This document shows positions 9,940 to 18,696 of a stretch of 64,000 nt of DNA, one piece after another. The notes beneath the pieces were generated by a model that saw only the letters and a program-made list of their open reading frames with translations, was not told the DNA's origin and did no database searches. Every line of letters starts with the position of its first letter. The first letter of the stretch is position 1. Made by a program: the position numbers and the translations under genes. The stretch is from Paenibacillus tarimensis (lineage in GTDB: Bacteria > Bacillota > Bacilli > Paenibacillales > Paenibacillaceae), in contig NZ_JAKGAO010000004.1 of assembly GCF_021532315.1 (NCBI RefSeq), positions 434,001-498,000 on the forward strand, in the 5' to 3' direction.

Positions 9940-10218
9940 TCAGATCTGAATGTCGGCCCATATCTCTTCATCAAGCCCGAGCGTAATTTGGGAACGAAAA
10001 ACGCGGTTGCCGTACTGACGAAATACATATTGTTCAATCGCCTCAAGCAGATTTGCTTCAACGAGATACTGGCTTCGGCCCTGAACCCATACTTCAGCTG
10101 TGTAGCCGTATTCTTCATCCCATGCCAGCTGCACCTCGACATCTGTCGGAGCTACCCGTTTACGGTCTGCCATATGCAGGCAAACGGCATTGATGATTTC
10201 GTCCATGTAAATCCGCAT
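9940..10218 (-). CDS. YxcD family protein (DUF2653)
   Basis: 92-residue acidic cytosolic protein matching the YxcD/DUF2653 family of Bacilli: MRIYMDEIINAVC, an AWDEEYGYTAEVWVQGR strand pair, and a C-terminal WADIQI. Function unknown. It starts two bases after the stop of the membrane-protein gene 10646-10221, so the two form an operon ending at the 9842-9898 terminator. Confidence 0.75.
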   Translation of the reverse strand: MRIYMDEIINAVCLHMADRKRVAPTDVEVQLAWDEEYGYTAEVWVQGRSQYLVEANLLEAIEQYVFRQYGNRVFRSQITLGLDEEIWADIQI

Positions 10219-10220
10219 GC

Positions 10221-10646
10221 TTAATAGGGTCTCCTGTCGTTCACATCACGGCGGTTACGGAAGTGACGTATAACTGCGCGTATGGCAACAAACAAGATAT
10301 ACAAGGCGAGTACGTTTACAAGCAAGCCAAGGAAATCACCCATAAAGCCCATACCGGCGAACATACTGCCGAACATTAGTCCCGCCAGACCGCCGATCAT
10401 CATGCCCTTTAACAAGCCGCCGCCGCTGAAAAATCCGCGTTGTCCCGCTGTACCTGCGGTAGTTCCAGCTGCCGGGGTTTTGGTGCCTGGATCAGTTGGC
10501 CGAACATTGTCAGCCGGCTTCGACGGGGTTGTTGTATAGCTTTTCTTCGGTGAGCGGAATCCGCCGCGCTTGGCGTCAGCCGGGTCGACTGCCGAGAAAG
10601 CAACAAATACGGTGAGTGCCATCATTAGCAGTATGATCTTTTTCAT
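10221..10646 (-). CDS. small exported membrane protein, function unknown
   Basis: 141 residues: an N-terminal signal sequence (cleavage probably after ADA near 25), a basic K/R- and Ser/Thr/Pro-rich stretch (RGGFRSPKK and on), a Gly-rich segment (FFSGGGLLKG), two hydrophobic stretches (about 80-102 and 106-124) and a basic tail RHFRNRRD. The arrangement resembles the N-terminal part of Tim44-like bacterial membrane proteins but lacks their soluble domain. GGAGGAGAA precedes ATG. First gene of the operon with the YxcD-like gene. No function assigned. Confidence 0.7.
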   Translation of the reverse strand: MKKIILLMMALTVFVAFSAVDPADAKRGGFRSPKKSYTTTPSKPADNVRPTDPGTKTPAAGTTAGTAGQRGFFSGGGLLKGMMIGGLAGLMFGSMFAGMGFMGDFLGLLVNVLALYILFVAIRAVIRHFRNRRDVNDRRPY

Positions 10647-10698
10647 GTTGTGGTTCTCCTCCTGGATAATAATTGACAGGCGTATTGCCTTCTATATG

Positions 10699-10710
10699 TT
10701 ATACGTATAA
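10699..10710. repeat. 12-bp perfect palindrome in a divergent promoter region
   Basis: TTATACGTATAA reads the same on both strands. It sits in the 140-bp gap between the divergent YxcD operon and the DUF309 gene, near candidate -10 sequences on both strands (TATAAT at 10706-10711 plus, TATAAC on minus). It may be an operator or simply overlapping -10 boxes. Confidence 0.4.
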
Positions 10711-10786
10711 TCTAGACATCGGTTTCGATTTTTATCCCACTAAGAGTTTTTGCATTAAATTATAAAGTTGTGAAAGGAGAAGTTGC

Positions 10787-11326
10787 ATGTCGGACTATCC
10801 GGAACCCTATCTTGAATACCTGATTCAATTTCATGCTGTTCGAGACTATTTTGAATGTCACGAGCTGCTGGAAGAGTACTGGAAGACTATACCTGCCGAA
10901 GAAAAGGGGAGAGAGGTATGGGTCGGTTTAATCCAGATTGCCGTTGCCCAGTATCATCTCAGGCGCCGTAATGCGTCTGGTGCACTTAAGATGTTCGAGC
11001 AATCAGCGAAGCGACTAGATTCTTTTGAGCTGTCAAGACTGGGTCTGGATGGGCATGCTGTTATAGAGCTGGTCACCGGCAGGATTACCGAGCTGCGCAG
11101 CATGGGCAGCGAGACACCATTTATTGAATTCAATTTACCGTTCCAGGATATGGGCTTGCTCCATCAACTACAGCAGATATGCAGAAGCAGAGGGCTGCAG
11201 TGGGGGACACCATCGGACGAGGCAAACGAACAGTTGATTCATAGACATACATTAAGAGACCGGTCCGAGGTCATGGAAGCACGCAAGGCCTCTGCAGCCC
11301 GCAAGCAGCGGGAAAGCAAAGGATAA
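10787..11326 (+). CDS. DUF309 domain protein
   Basis: 179 residues. The DUF309 core is clear: FHAVRDYFECHELLEEYWK at 17-35 followed by VGLIQIAVAQYHLRRRN and an alpha-helical bundle to about 105. DUF309 proteins are small all-helical proteins of unknown function, usually near 130-180 residues. The C-terminal 60 residues are polar and end in a basic tail. GAAAGGAGAAG lies before the ATG. Transcribed alone, ending at the 11368-11402 hairpin. Confidence 0.8.
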   Translation: MSDYPEPYLEYLIQFHAVRDYFECHELLEEYWKTIPAEEKGREVWVGLIQIAVAQYHLRRRNASGALKMFEQSAKRLDSFELSRLGLDGHAVIELVTGRITELRSMGSETPFIEFNLPFQDMGLLHQLQQICRSRGLQWGTPSDEANEQLIHRHTLRDRSEVMEARKASAARKQRESKG

Positions 11327-11367
11327 GCATCAAGAATTGGATGACAAGCCGTTATGTCAAGTAAAAG

Positions 11368-11402
11368 TAAGCCGCCGCTTCCAAAGTGAGAACGGCGGCT
11401 TA
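11368..11402. terminator. convergent terminator between DUF309 and carbonic anhydrase genes
   Basis: Ten-base-pair GC-rich stem TAAGCCGCCG (11368-11377) with CGGCGGCTTA (11393-11402). No long T-run on either side, but the position between convergent stops fits a shared terminator. Confidence 0.65.
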
Positions 11403-11421
11403 TCTGGATAACACTGTATAA

Positions 11422-12018
11422 TTACTCGTTAGAAGCAGCATCCTTGCTTGGGTTCACATCCGTGTATCCATCAACGACAAGCTCCAGTTCGCCGGTTTCC
11501 GGATCAATAAGCATGCCGTGCACCGGAGTTCCAGGAGGAAGCAGAGGGTGGTTCTTGACAATGCTAACGCTGTTCTCCACACTTTCGCGGACGCTGTCAA
11601 AGCCGGTCAGCCACTTATTCAAATCAAGGCCCGCCTTCATCAGTGTATCAATCGTCTCCTCCGAGATTCCCCGTTCCTTCATGTGGGTTATAACTGTATC
11701 GGAATTCAGTGCCGTCATCCCGCACTGATGGTGACCAATAATGACGATCTCGTCGGCGCCCAGCTCGTATACCGCAATCAGCAGGCTGCGCATAATATTG
11801 CCGAAAGGCTGTGTAACAATGGCGCCTGCATTCTTGATAATCTTCGCGTCACCATTCCGAAGGTTCATCGCCTTCGGCAGCAGCTCGGTCAACCGCGTAT
11901 CCATACAGGTCAATATGGCAAGCCGCTTGTCTGGATATCGGGTCGTACGGTATGCCTCGTATTGCTCATTCTTAACGAATTCCTTGTTAAATGCGAGAAT
12001 TTCTTTTACATTAGTCAT
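11422..12018 (-). CDS. beta-class carbonic anhydrase (YtiB-like)
   Basis: Zinc enzyme interconverting CO2 and bicarbonate. 198 residues with all beta-class ligands: C38, H96 and C99 (CMDTR and GHHQCG) and the D40/R42 dyad. The segment MNLRNGDAKIIKNAGA is characteristic of the YtiB branch of Bacillus. AGGAGGCATAAAC precedes the ATG. The upstream gene (12379-12059) is on the same strand 40 bases away, so cotranscription is possible. Confidence 0.93.
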   Translation of the reverse strand: MTNVKEILAFNKEFVKNEQYEAYRTTRYPDKRLAILTCMDTRLTELLPKAMNLRNGDAKIIKNAGAIVTQPFGNIMRSLLIAVYELGADEIVIIGHHQCGMTALNSDTVITHMKERGISEETIDTLMKAGLDLNKWLTGFDSVRESVENSVSIVKNHPLLPPGTPVHGMLIDPETGELELVVDGYTDVNPSKDAASNE

Positions 12019-12058
12019 GTTTATGCCTCCTGTATCTTATTCTCTTCAACAATATGTA

Positions 12059-12379
12059 TCAGACGGTGCCAACTACCCGCATATGGTTCGTGTACGTCTG
12101 ATTATCACTTTTTAGTATAAAAGAATGACTGCTATCCGAGTAGTCTACTTGAAGTGTATCTTCAAAGAAAACCTCAAAACGCGGTTCATACCATACTTCA
12201 AAAGGAAGGCTCTCTGCCTTAACGTCGCCCTGAGCAGGAGCTGTAATCCATTGAAGCGCTGGTACGCCGCTCATAACGCAGCCGCAGCCTTCCGTATCAT
12301 ACAGCAGCTTAAGCTTCCCCGTGCCCGGACTGCCGGATTCCAGCTTGCTGACGGCGTTCGTGGTAAAGGTCATTCTCAT
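12059..12379 (-). CDS. HesB/IscA-like iron-sulfur biosynthesis family protein (YqkB-like)
   Basis: 106 residues from the ATG at 12379, which follows GAGGAGGGAAACGATT; an in-frame upstream ATG would add 17 residues but lacks a ribosome site. It begins MRMTFTTNAVSKL and contains YDTEGCGCVMSGVPALQ, the HesB-like fold with a CGC pair in place of the scattered cysteines of classic A-type carriers. B. subtilis YqkB has the same length and pattern. Role in Fe-S assembly is inferred from the fold only. Confidence 0.8.
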   Translation of the reverse strand: MRMTFTTNAVSKLESGSPGTGKLKLLYDTEGCGCVMSGVPALQWITAPAQGDVKAESLPFEVWYEPRFEVFFEDTLQVDYSDSSHSFILKSDNQTYTNHMRVVGTV

Positions 12380-12408
12380 AATCGTTTCCCTCCTCTGGTT
12401 CTGTATGC

Positions 12409-12437
12409 GGACAGCGCTGTCCCTTAGCATGCTTATA
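12409..12437 (-). promoter_or_regulatory. candidate promoter -10 and 14-bp palindrome before the YqkB-like gene
   Basis: On the minus strand TATAAG (12437-12432) is followed ten bases later by the perfect 14-bp palindrome GGACAGCGCTGTCC (12409-12422). If TATAAG is the -10, the palindrome covers the first transcribed bases, the classical place for a repressor. No good -35 was found. Confidence 0.35.
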
Positions 12438-12583
12438 ACTCCTAATTTAACCGGACTGCTGCAAGGATAACGATCTCAGCTTTAACCTAGATGAGGTCCT
12501 GCGGCAGGGTTAAAGTTGATTATACGATTTGTAAAAAGTATGATCAAGTAGTGATCTTAAGCAAAGAAAGGCGGTTTCGGATA

Positions 12584-14098
12584 ATGAGTGAACAAGCAAG
12601 CAGCACACTGAAGGAATTCCGTGAACAGATTAAGCAGATCAAAGGATACGAGGAAGCAATCGCGCTTCTTCACTGGGATATGAGAACGGGAGCGCCGCGA
12701 AAAGGGATTGCCTCCCGCTCCGAAGCGGTAGGCATGCTATCAGCAGAGGCTTTCAAGCTGTCAACCTCCGAGAGGATGGGAGAGCTGCTGGAGAAGCTGG
12801 AAGGACCGGCATCGTCAGGTGAGCTTAGCCGGATCGACCAGAAGCTGGTAGAGGAAACCCGGAAAGAGTATGACCGTAACCGGAAGATTCCACCGGCTTT
12901 GTATCAGGAATACGTCATACTCACTTCACAAGCTGAAGCCTACTGGGAGGAAGCGAAGGACAAGGGGGATTATGCGGGCTTCGAGCCGTATCTGGACAAG
13001 ATAATTGACTATAACAACCGGTTCATTGATCTCTGGGGACCCAAGGAGACCCGTTATGACACGCTTCTGGACATGTACGAGCCGGATATGACGACGGCTG
13101 AGCTTGACCGTATTTTCGGCGGGTTAAGAACCAGGCTCGTCCCGCTGGCTGCTGCGATCGCAGATTCGCCTTATCAGCCGGACCGCTCTTTCTTGGGTCA
13201 AACCTATAGCCCGGAAGCCCAGAAGCAGTTCAGCCTGTATATTTTACGGGAGATGGGCTATGACTTCGAGGCCGGTCGGCTTGATGAGAGCGTGCATCCG
13301 TTCGCGACAGGACTGAACCCGGGGGATGTGCGGATAACTACACGATATCTGGAAGACGATGTCACAAGCGCCTTATTCGGCACTATTCATGAGGGCGGGC
13401 ATGCACTGTACGAGCAGAACATTATGAAGGATCTGCTGTACACAACGCTTTGCACGGGTACATCAATGGGTATTCACGAATCGCAGTCGCGTTTTTGGGA
13501 AAATGTAATCGGACGCAGCAAGCCTTTCTGGCAGCGGTATTTTAACGTACTGCAGAAGCATTTTCCGGGGCAGCTGGATACCGATGTTGACAGCTTTTAC
13601 CGGGCGATCAATGTCGTACAGCCTTCTCTGATCCGGATTGAGGCGGATGAGCTTACATACAATTTGCACATTATTATTCGCTATGAGATTGAGAAGATGA
13701 TCTTCAATGAAGGCGCCAAGGCGGCGGACCTTCCTGAGATATGGAATCTGAAATACAAGGAATATCTTGGCATTACCCCGCCAAACAACAAGGATGGTGT
13801 GCTGCAGGATGTGCACTGGTCCGGGGGGGCATTCGGCTATTTTCCATCTTATTCGCTGGGCAATATGTATGCCGCTCAGTTCACCAATACACTGGAGAAT
13901 GAGATGCCGGATCTGTGGGAAAGGGTAGGCAAAGGCGATTTGTTGCCGGTAAAAGCATGGCTCTCGGATAAGATTTATAAGTACGGCCGCCTTGAAACTC
14001 CGTCAGAAATTGTAAAACGGGTAACGGGCAAGCCTCTCGATCCAACCTACCTGGTGTCCTACCTGGAGAACAAGTATAAGGAAATTTACAAGCTGTAA
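12584..14098 (+). CDS. carboxypeptidase M32 (thermostable carboxypeptidase 1 type)
   Basis: Cytosolic metallo-carboxypeptidase releasing C-terminal residues from peptides. 504 residues from ATG 12584 (MSEQASSTLKEFREQ), preceded by AAAGGCGG; this equals the usual M32 length, whereas an upstream start at 12491 has no ribosome site. The HEGGH zinc motif lies at 269-273 inside GTIHEGGHALYEQ, with the M32 signatures DVRITTRY and GIHESQSRFWEN around it, and HWSGGAFGYFPSYSLG toward the C-terminus. Similar to B. subtilis YpwA. Confidence 0.93.
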   Translation: MSEQASSTLKEFREQIKQIKGYEEAIALLHWDMRTGAPRKGIASRSEAVGMLSAEAFKLSTSERMGELLEKLEGPASSGELSRIDQKLVEETRKEYDRNRKIPPALYQEYVILTSQAEAYWEEAKDKGDYAGFEPYLDKIIDYNNRFIDLWGPKETRYDTLLDMYEPDMTTAELDRIFGGLRTRLVPLAAAIADSPYQPDRSFLGQTYSPEAQKQFSLYILREMGYDFEAGRLDESVHPFATGLNPGDVRITTRYLEDDVTSALFGTIHEGGHALYEQNIMKDLLYTTLCTGTSMGIHESQSRFWENVIGRSKPFWQRYFNVLQKHFPGQLDTDVDSFYRAINVVQPSLIRIEADELTYNLHIIIRYEIEKMIFNEGAKAADLPEIWNLKYKEYLGITPPNNKDGVLQDVHWSGGAFGYFPSYSLGNMYAAQFTNTLENEMPDLWERVGKGDLLPVKAWLSDKIYKYGRLETPSEIVKRVTGKPLDPTYLVSYLENKYKEIYKL

Positions 14099-14142
14099 AG
14101 CTTGCCAAGCATATCCACTAGGCATAATTATAGAAGAATAAC

Positions 14143-14182
14143 AAGCCTCCGATCGTGCGCCCATGCCGTTCGGGGGCTTTTT
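14143..14182 (+). terminator. terminator after carboxypeptidase M32
   Basis: AAGCCTCCGA pairs with TTCGGGGGCTT (with wobble) and runs into TTTTT at 14178-14182, 45 bases after the stop. Confidence 0.75.
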
Positions 14183-14257
14183 GGGCTGCTCCGCACCACA
14201 AGTTTACAAGCTGCATAAAGTAAGGTATCAATCTGTTTAACAGGCGGTGTTGGGACG

Positions 14258-15265
14258 ATGAGGCAAGTGGGATGGCGGGCCGCTTCTCTGCTGGTGGGGG
14301 TATTAATAGTGCTGCTCGCAGCCGGGTGCGGCAAAGACAGCGGAGATGGAACGGTAAAGCTCCGTATTGGTGAGGTCACACGTTCATTATTTTACGCACC
14401 GCAGTATGCGGCGCTTAGTCAGGGCTTCTTCGAAGAGGAGGGTCTTGAGATAGACCTTCAGCCGACTTATGGGGGAGACAAGACGATGACAGCCCTGCTG
14501 TCAGGCAGCATTGATATAGGGCTTGTCGGATCAGAAACCTCGATTTATGTATATCAGCAGGGTGCGGATGATCCGGTTATAAATTTTGCACAGATGACCC
14601 AGACGGATGGAACCTTCCTGGTGGCCAGGGAGCCAGAGGTGGACTTTCAATGGGAGGATCTGAAGGGGGCTGTTTTCCTCGGGCAGCGCAAGGGCGGAAT
14701 GCCGCAGATGGCGGGAGAGTTTGCGCTAAAGAAGCATGGCATCGATCCAGCAGCCGATCTGCAGCTGATCCAGAATGTCGACTTTGCGAATATTCCGGCC
14801 GCCTTCGCTTCGGGAACCGGGGAGTATGTGCAGCTGTTTGAGCCGCAGGCGTCCATATTTGAGCAAGAGGGAACCGGATATGTCGTTGCCTCGTTCGGCG
14901 TGGAGAGCGGCAATCTGCCATATACCGTCTATATGGCGCGTGAAAGCTTCATAGCAGAGAATAAAGAGGCCTTCCAAAAGTTCACCCGTGCGCTGTATAG
15001 AGCACAGCAGTGGGTGGAAAGCCAGCCGGCAGATGTGGTGGCCGACGCCGTGCTGCCTTACTTTGAGGATGCGGACAAGGAAATTGTAACCCGTGTTATA
15101 GAGCGCTATAAGGAGCAGCATTCTTATGCGGTTGACCCGGTTATCGATGAAGCCGAGTGGAACAATCTGCTGGATATCATGGAATCGGCAGGCGAGCTGA
15201 ACAGCATGACGCCGCATGCCGCAATCGTCGATAATTCGTTTGCCGAGCTGGCTAAGAGGCCGTGA
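14258..15265 (+). CDS. ABC transporter substrate-binding lipoprotein (SsuA/ThiY/NMT1 type)
   Basis: 335 residues with a lipoprotein signal ending in LLAAGC, so membrane-anchored outside the cell. The mature part is a periplasmic-binding-protein fold of the NMT1/SsuA group: KLRIGEVTRSLFYAPQYAALSQGFF, then SGSIDIGLVGSE, and KGAVFLGQRKGGMPQM. Such proteins bind nitrate, sulfonates, taurine or thiamine pyrimidine precursors; the residues visible do not decide which. It heads an operon with the ATPase and permease that follow. No TPP or other riboswitch was seen in the 75 bases between the upstream terminator and the start. Confidence 0.88.
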   Translation: MRQVGWRAASLLVGVLIVLLAAGCGKDSGDGTVKLRIGEVTRSLFYAPQYAALSQGFFEEEGLEIDLQPTYGGDKTMTALLSGSIDIGLVGSETSIYVYQQGADDPVINFAQMTQTDGTFLVAREPEVDFQWEDLKGAVFLGQRKGGMPQMAGEFALKKHGIDPAADLQLIQNVDFANIPAAFASGTGEYVQLFEPQASIFEQEGTGYVVASFGVESGNLPYTVYMARESFIAENKEAFQKFTRALYRAQQWVESQPADVVADAVLPYFEDADKEIVTRVIERYKEQHSYAVDPVIDEAEWNNLLDIMESAGELNSMTPHAAIVDNSFAELAKRP

Positions 15266-15305
15266 AGCGGCGAATTACGAGAGCCGGTGAAAGGAGAGTG
15301 GGCAT

Positions 15306-16106
15306 ATGGCCGCCATGCTTAAACTGGAGAGCGTCTCACATGCTTACCTCGGCGGACAGGGCACGGCCCTTGCCGTTGAAGAAGTGAATCTGGAGGTGCT
15401 GACTGGCGAGTTCGTAAGCCTTGTGGGCCCGAGTGGATGCGGTAAAACTACGATTCTGAATTTGCTTGCAGGACTATTTCCGCCCTCTAGAGGTCATGTG
15501 CTTCTGGATGGCAAACCCGTACAGGGACCGGATGTCAGGGTGGGCTACATGCTGCAGCAGGATTATCTGTTTCCTTGGCGGACGATTAAGAGTAATGCAT
15601 TGATTGGTTTTGAGATTAGAGGCGAACAGTCAGAAAAAGCGGAACGTAAAGTTCTTGATCTTCTGAGAGAACTGGGGCTGGACGGATCGGCTGAGCGCTA
15701 TCCTCAGGAGTTATCGGGCGGTATGCGCCAGCGTGCGGCTCTGGTCCGCACACTTGCAGGTGAACCGGATGTACTGTTGCTCGACGAGCCCTTCTCCGCG
15801 CTTGATATGCACATTAAGCTCCAGCTGGAGGAACTGGTTTGGCAGGCGCTTCGGAAGCGGGGGAAGACAGCCGTGCTGGTGACTCACGACCTGCAGGAGG
15901 CAGCGGCAATGAGCGATAAGATTGTCGTGCTGGCCGCAAATCCCGGGCGGGTTGAACGGGTGATAACCGTGCCGGAGAGCATCAGGCAGGCAGGCCCGTC
16001 AGCATCACGCAAGCTGGCAGATTTTGAGCCATTGGTCGGGCAGCTGTGGACGCAAGTTGCCGAGTACGATGCAGGGCCAGCCGGAGGTGCAGCGTATGAA
16101 CAATGA
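15306..16106 (+). CDS. ABC transporter ATP-binding protein (SsuB/TauB/ThiZ type)
   Basis: 266-residue ATPase energising the importer. Walker [11 protein letters not shown]-loop [12 protein letters not shown], signature [14 protein letters not shown], Walker [13 protein letters not shown] and the switch LVTHDLQEA are all intact; the LFPWRT Q-loop is typical of nitrate/sulfonate/taurine importers. AAAGGAGAG precedes ATG 15306. The C-terminus overlaps the permease start by 11 bases. Confidence 0.93.
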   Translation: MAAMLKLESVSHAYLGGQGTALAVEEVNLEVLTGEFVSLVGPSGCGKTTILNLLAGLFPPSRGHVLLDGKPVQGPDVRVGYMLQQDYLFPWRTIKSNALIGFEIRGEQSEKAERKVLDLLRELGLDGSAERYPQELSGGMRQRAALVRTLAGEPDVLLLDEPFSALDMHIKLQLEELVWQALRKRGKTAVLVTHDLQEAAAMSDKIVVLAANPGRVERVITVPESIRQAGPSASRKLADFEPLVGQLWTQVAEYDAGPAGGAAYEQ

Positions 16107-16923
16107 ACAAGATCACCGGAGCTGGCTTGAAGATTTGGAGACAAGACACTTGGAAGGTGAACGGCGAACAACGGCTGGTGTCCGGATATGCCAACTGTTG
16201 CTGCTGACAGCTTTCTTCGGGTTGTGGGAGCTAGCTGGCAGGTATAAGTGGGTGGATGTGCTGCTCTTCAGCTATCCGAGCAAGCTGTTCCATCATCTGT
16301 GGACGACACTTCTTGATGGAACGCTGCTCCCGCATATCGGCGTCACCGTGGTCGAAACAGTGGCCGGATTCCTTCTTGGCACCTTGCTGGGGGCAGCCTT
16401 CGCGGCACTGCTCTGGTGGTCTCCATTCTTATCTCGCGTGCTTGACCCTTATCTGGTCGTGCTGAACAGTATGCCGAAGGTGGCGCTTGGGCCTATATTC
16501 ATTGTAAGCTTCGGGTCGGGCTACACATCCATCATAGCAACGACGCTGTCGGTTACGGTCATTATTACCACGCTTGTAATCTATAATGCGTTCCGTGAAA
16601 CAGACGCCAATTACGTCAAGGTGGTGCGTTTGTTCGGGGGTACCAAAAGCCAGGTTTTTGGCAAGGTGATCCTGCCGGCAGCGTTTCCTGTAATGGTATC
16701 TACGCTCAAAGTAAATGTCGGGCTATCCTGGGTCGGTGTTATTGTCGGGGAGTTTCTTGCGGCACGGATGGGTCTTGGTTATCTGATTATCTACGGCTTC
16801 CAAGTGTTTAATTTTACAATTGTGCTATCCAGCCTGATCGTCATAGCGATTGTGGCGGCAGCGATGTACCAGCTTGTATCGATGCTGGAGACGAAGTTGA
16901 CGTCAGGGAGGCGCGGACGGTAG
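16096..16923 (+). CDS. ABC transporter permease (SsuC/ThiX type)
   Basis: 275-residue inner-membrane permease with about six helices. ATG 16096 is chosen because GGAGGTG lies six bases upstream; the same frame is open further upstream into the ATPase gene, but without a site. The binding-protein-dependent transport motif is seen around [16 protein letters not shown], and [15 protein letters not shown] is the family's second signature. A hydrophilic 30-residue N-tail precedes the first helix. The three genes 14258-16923 form one importer. Confidence 0.92.
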   Translation: MNNEQDHRSWLEDLETRHLEGERRTTAGVRICQLLLLTAFFGLWELAGRYKWVDVLLFSYPSKLFHHLWTTLLDGTLLPHIGVTVVETVAGFLLGTLLGAAFAALLWWSPFLSRVLDPYLVVLNSMPKVALGPIFIVSFGSGYTSIIATTLSVTVIITTLVIYNAFRETDANYVKVVRLFGGTKSQVFGKVILPAAFPVMVSTLKVNVGLSWVGVIVGEFLAARMGLGYLIIYGFQVFNFTIVLSSLIVIAIVAAAMYQLVSMLETKLTSGRRGR

Positions 16924-16957
16924 GATAGGATAAAACAACCAGGTGGGGTTTTATCCG

Positions 16958-17920
16958 ATGGGTATCCGTGTCATAAAAACAGCTTTGGCTGCCGTAGCAG
17001 CCATCTATACTGCACAATATTTTAATCTCGATCCTCCGCTGTCCGCCGGCCTGCTGGCTATACTCGGCGTGGAGGTCACCCGGATGAAAGGCCTGCATAC
17101 CGTTTTTGCCCGTTTCACGGCATCGGTGCTGGGCCTTTTGCTCGGTTCTGCGATCTTCTTAATGTTCGGCTTTGAATACTGGTCGGCTTCACTGTTCGTT
17201 CTAATTGTATTTCCTATCTTGGCTAAGCTGAATTTAAAAGATGGGATTGTAACCAGTTCGGTAATCGTCTTCCACGTATTTGCAAAGGAAGAGGTATCGG
17301 TTCAAATTCTGCTTAACGAAGTTTGGCTGCTGCTGGTGGGACTTGGCTGGGCAACTGTCATTAATCTAATCTATATGCCGCGTGAAGACCGGCTGCTTCA
17401 GCAGACTAAAGTTCGAGCGGAACAGCTGCTGGCGGAAATTTTCCAGGAGCTTGGCGGCACGCTGCGCAATCCGGCGCATCTATGGAGCGGCGGGCAGCTG
17501 CTGGAAATGGAGCGCGCGATTGAAGAAGGCAGGCGCTACGCTGACATGAGCAGGGAAAACCGGTTCTGGTATCATCCGGCCTACTGGACAACCTACTTCG
17601 AGATGAGGAGCCAGCAGTTTGATATGGTTCAGCATATGGTGGAAATTTTGGCATCGGTGTATGAGAAACAGCCGCAGGGTGACCTAATCGCCGATATGCT
17701 GGACCACCTCTCGGAAGATATTAAGTCGGATGTATATACCGGCAACGCCGAGAGAGAGCTTTACGAGCTGGAGGAGAGATTCCGCAGTATGGAGCTTCCG
17801 CAGACGCGGGAGGAGTTTGAGGTCCGGGCAGCTCTGCTGCAGCTGTGCCGCGAGTTGGAACGCTATCTTGCTGTTGCCAAACGCTTTAAGAAGAAGGAAG
17901 CGGTGAAGCATACGAAATAA
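16958..17920 (+). CDS. aromatic acid exporter (ArAE) family membrane protein, YqjA-like
   Basis: 320 residues. The N-terminal half has four hydrophobic segments (LAAVAAIYTAQYF, LLAILGVEV, VLGLLLGSAIFLMFG, LLVGLGWATVINLIYM), the last ending at residue about 140; the rest is a charged, helical cytosolic domain rich in Glu and Arg. This matches the ArAE_1/YqjA family, putative aromatic acid exporters. ATG 16958 follows AGGTGGGG nine bases upstream. It starts 34 bases after the permease stop, so it probably belongs to the same transcript; if so, import and efflux of related compounds could be linked, which is inference. Confidence 0.85.
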   Translation: MGIRVIKTALAAVAAIYTAQYFNLDPPLSAGLLAILGVEVTRMKGLHTVFARFTASVLGLLLGSAIFLMFGFEYWSASLFVLIVFPILAKLNLKDGIVTSSVIVFHVFAKEEVSVQILLNEVWLLLVGLGWATVINLIYMPREDRLLQQTKVRAEQLLAEIFQELGGTLRNPAHLWSGGQLLEMERAIEEGRRYADMSRENRFWYHPAYWTTYFEMRSQQFDMVQHMVEILASVYEKQPQGDLIADMLDHLSEDIKSDVYTGNAERELYELEERFRSMELPQTREEFEVRAALLQLCRELERYLAVAKRFKKKEAVKHTK

Positions 17921-17955
17921 AATAAAAGAAACAGTCACCGTAGACGAATGTCCTG

Positions 17956-17963
17956 CATACACT
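17956..17963 (+). promoter_or_regulatory. possible SigE/SigK -10 box of cotE
   Basis: CATACACT lies 34 bases before the cotE ATG. A SigK-style AC dinucleotide occurs 17 bases upstream (within GTCACCG at 17935-17941). cotE of B. subtilis is read by SigE and SigK, so the match is expected, but it is short. Confidence 0.4.
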
Positions 17964-17997
17964 TTAAGTGAATGATTGTATGGAGGAGGTTAAATAC

Positions 17998-18561
17998 ATG
18001 GCAATTGCAGATAAACAGCTGAAGTGCAGAGAGATCATAACGAAAGCTGTCTGCGGTAAAGGTCGTAAGTTCTCCACCGTAACCCATACTGTAACACCGC
18101 CCCATAACCCTACCAGTATTCTCGGCGCGTGGATTATTAACCATCAGTATGAAGCGGTTCGGTCCGGTGACGGCATTGAAGTAATTGGTACTTACGATAT
18201 CAACATCTGGTATTCGTATAACCAGAATTCGGAAACCGATGTAGCGAAGGAAACCGTATCCTATGTAGAAAATGTCCCGCTCTCGTATCTGGACCCTAAG
18301 CACAGGGCTTCAACGGAAGAAGTGTATTCGGAAGCGACGCAGGAGCCTAATTGTGTTGAAGCGAACATCACTTCGAGCGGGAGCAGTGTTGTCGTGCGTG
18401 TAGAGCGTGAATTTGCGGTCGAGATGATTGCCGAAACGAAGGTTTGCGTAGCCGTTTGTCCAGGCGGCTGCGATGATGAGGACGGCAAGGATTATGAATT
18501 TGGCCTGGAAGACGGCGACTATGAGGATTTGGATCCAGACCTGCTTGATGAGGACTTGTAA
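17998..18561 (+). CDS. cotE: outer spore coat morphogenetic protein CotE
   Basis: 187-residue coat assembly protein that in Bacillus forms a ring around the forespore and nucleates the outer coat. Recognised from REIITKAVCGKGRKFS, ILGAWIINHQYEA, YDINIWYSY, EPNCVEANI and VVRVEREFAVEMIAETKVCV. The last 30 residues are extremely acidic (about half Asp/Glu), as in other CotE proteins. Start ATG 17998 follows TGGAGGAGGTTAAATAC; an in-frame ATG at 17968 is upstream of that site. In B. subtilis cotE also precedes mutSL; here one gene is inserted between them. Confidence 0.95.
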   Translation: MAIADKQLKCREIITKAVCGKGRKFSTVTHTVTPPHNPTSILGAWIINHQYEAVRSGDGIEVIGTYDINIWYSYNQNSETDVAKETVSYVENVPLSYLDPKHRASTEEVYSEATQEPNCVEANITSSGSSVVVRVEREFAVEMIAETKVCVAVCPGGCDDEDGKDYEFGLEDGDYEDLDPDLLDEDL

Positions 18562-18610
18562 ACGCCCTTTGAACTTATGGTATAACTTATGCTTCAAGCA
18601 GCAAATATTT

Positions 18611-18632
18611 GAGGGCGTAAGCCCTCTTTTTT
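18611..18632 (+). terminator. cotE terminator
   Basis: GAGGGC-GTAA-GCCCTC followed directly by six T residues, 50 bases after the cotE stop. Confidence 0.9.
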
Positions 18633-18696
18633 GTTGTACTGGTAAAATTGGGCCGAATCATAGTAATTAGACCATCTATATAAAGGGGTTGGGGCT

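Noticed and set aside
10673-10711. TTGACA and TATAAT as a DUF309 promoter
   Set aside because: The boxes are 27 bases apart, too far for one SigA promoter.
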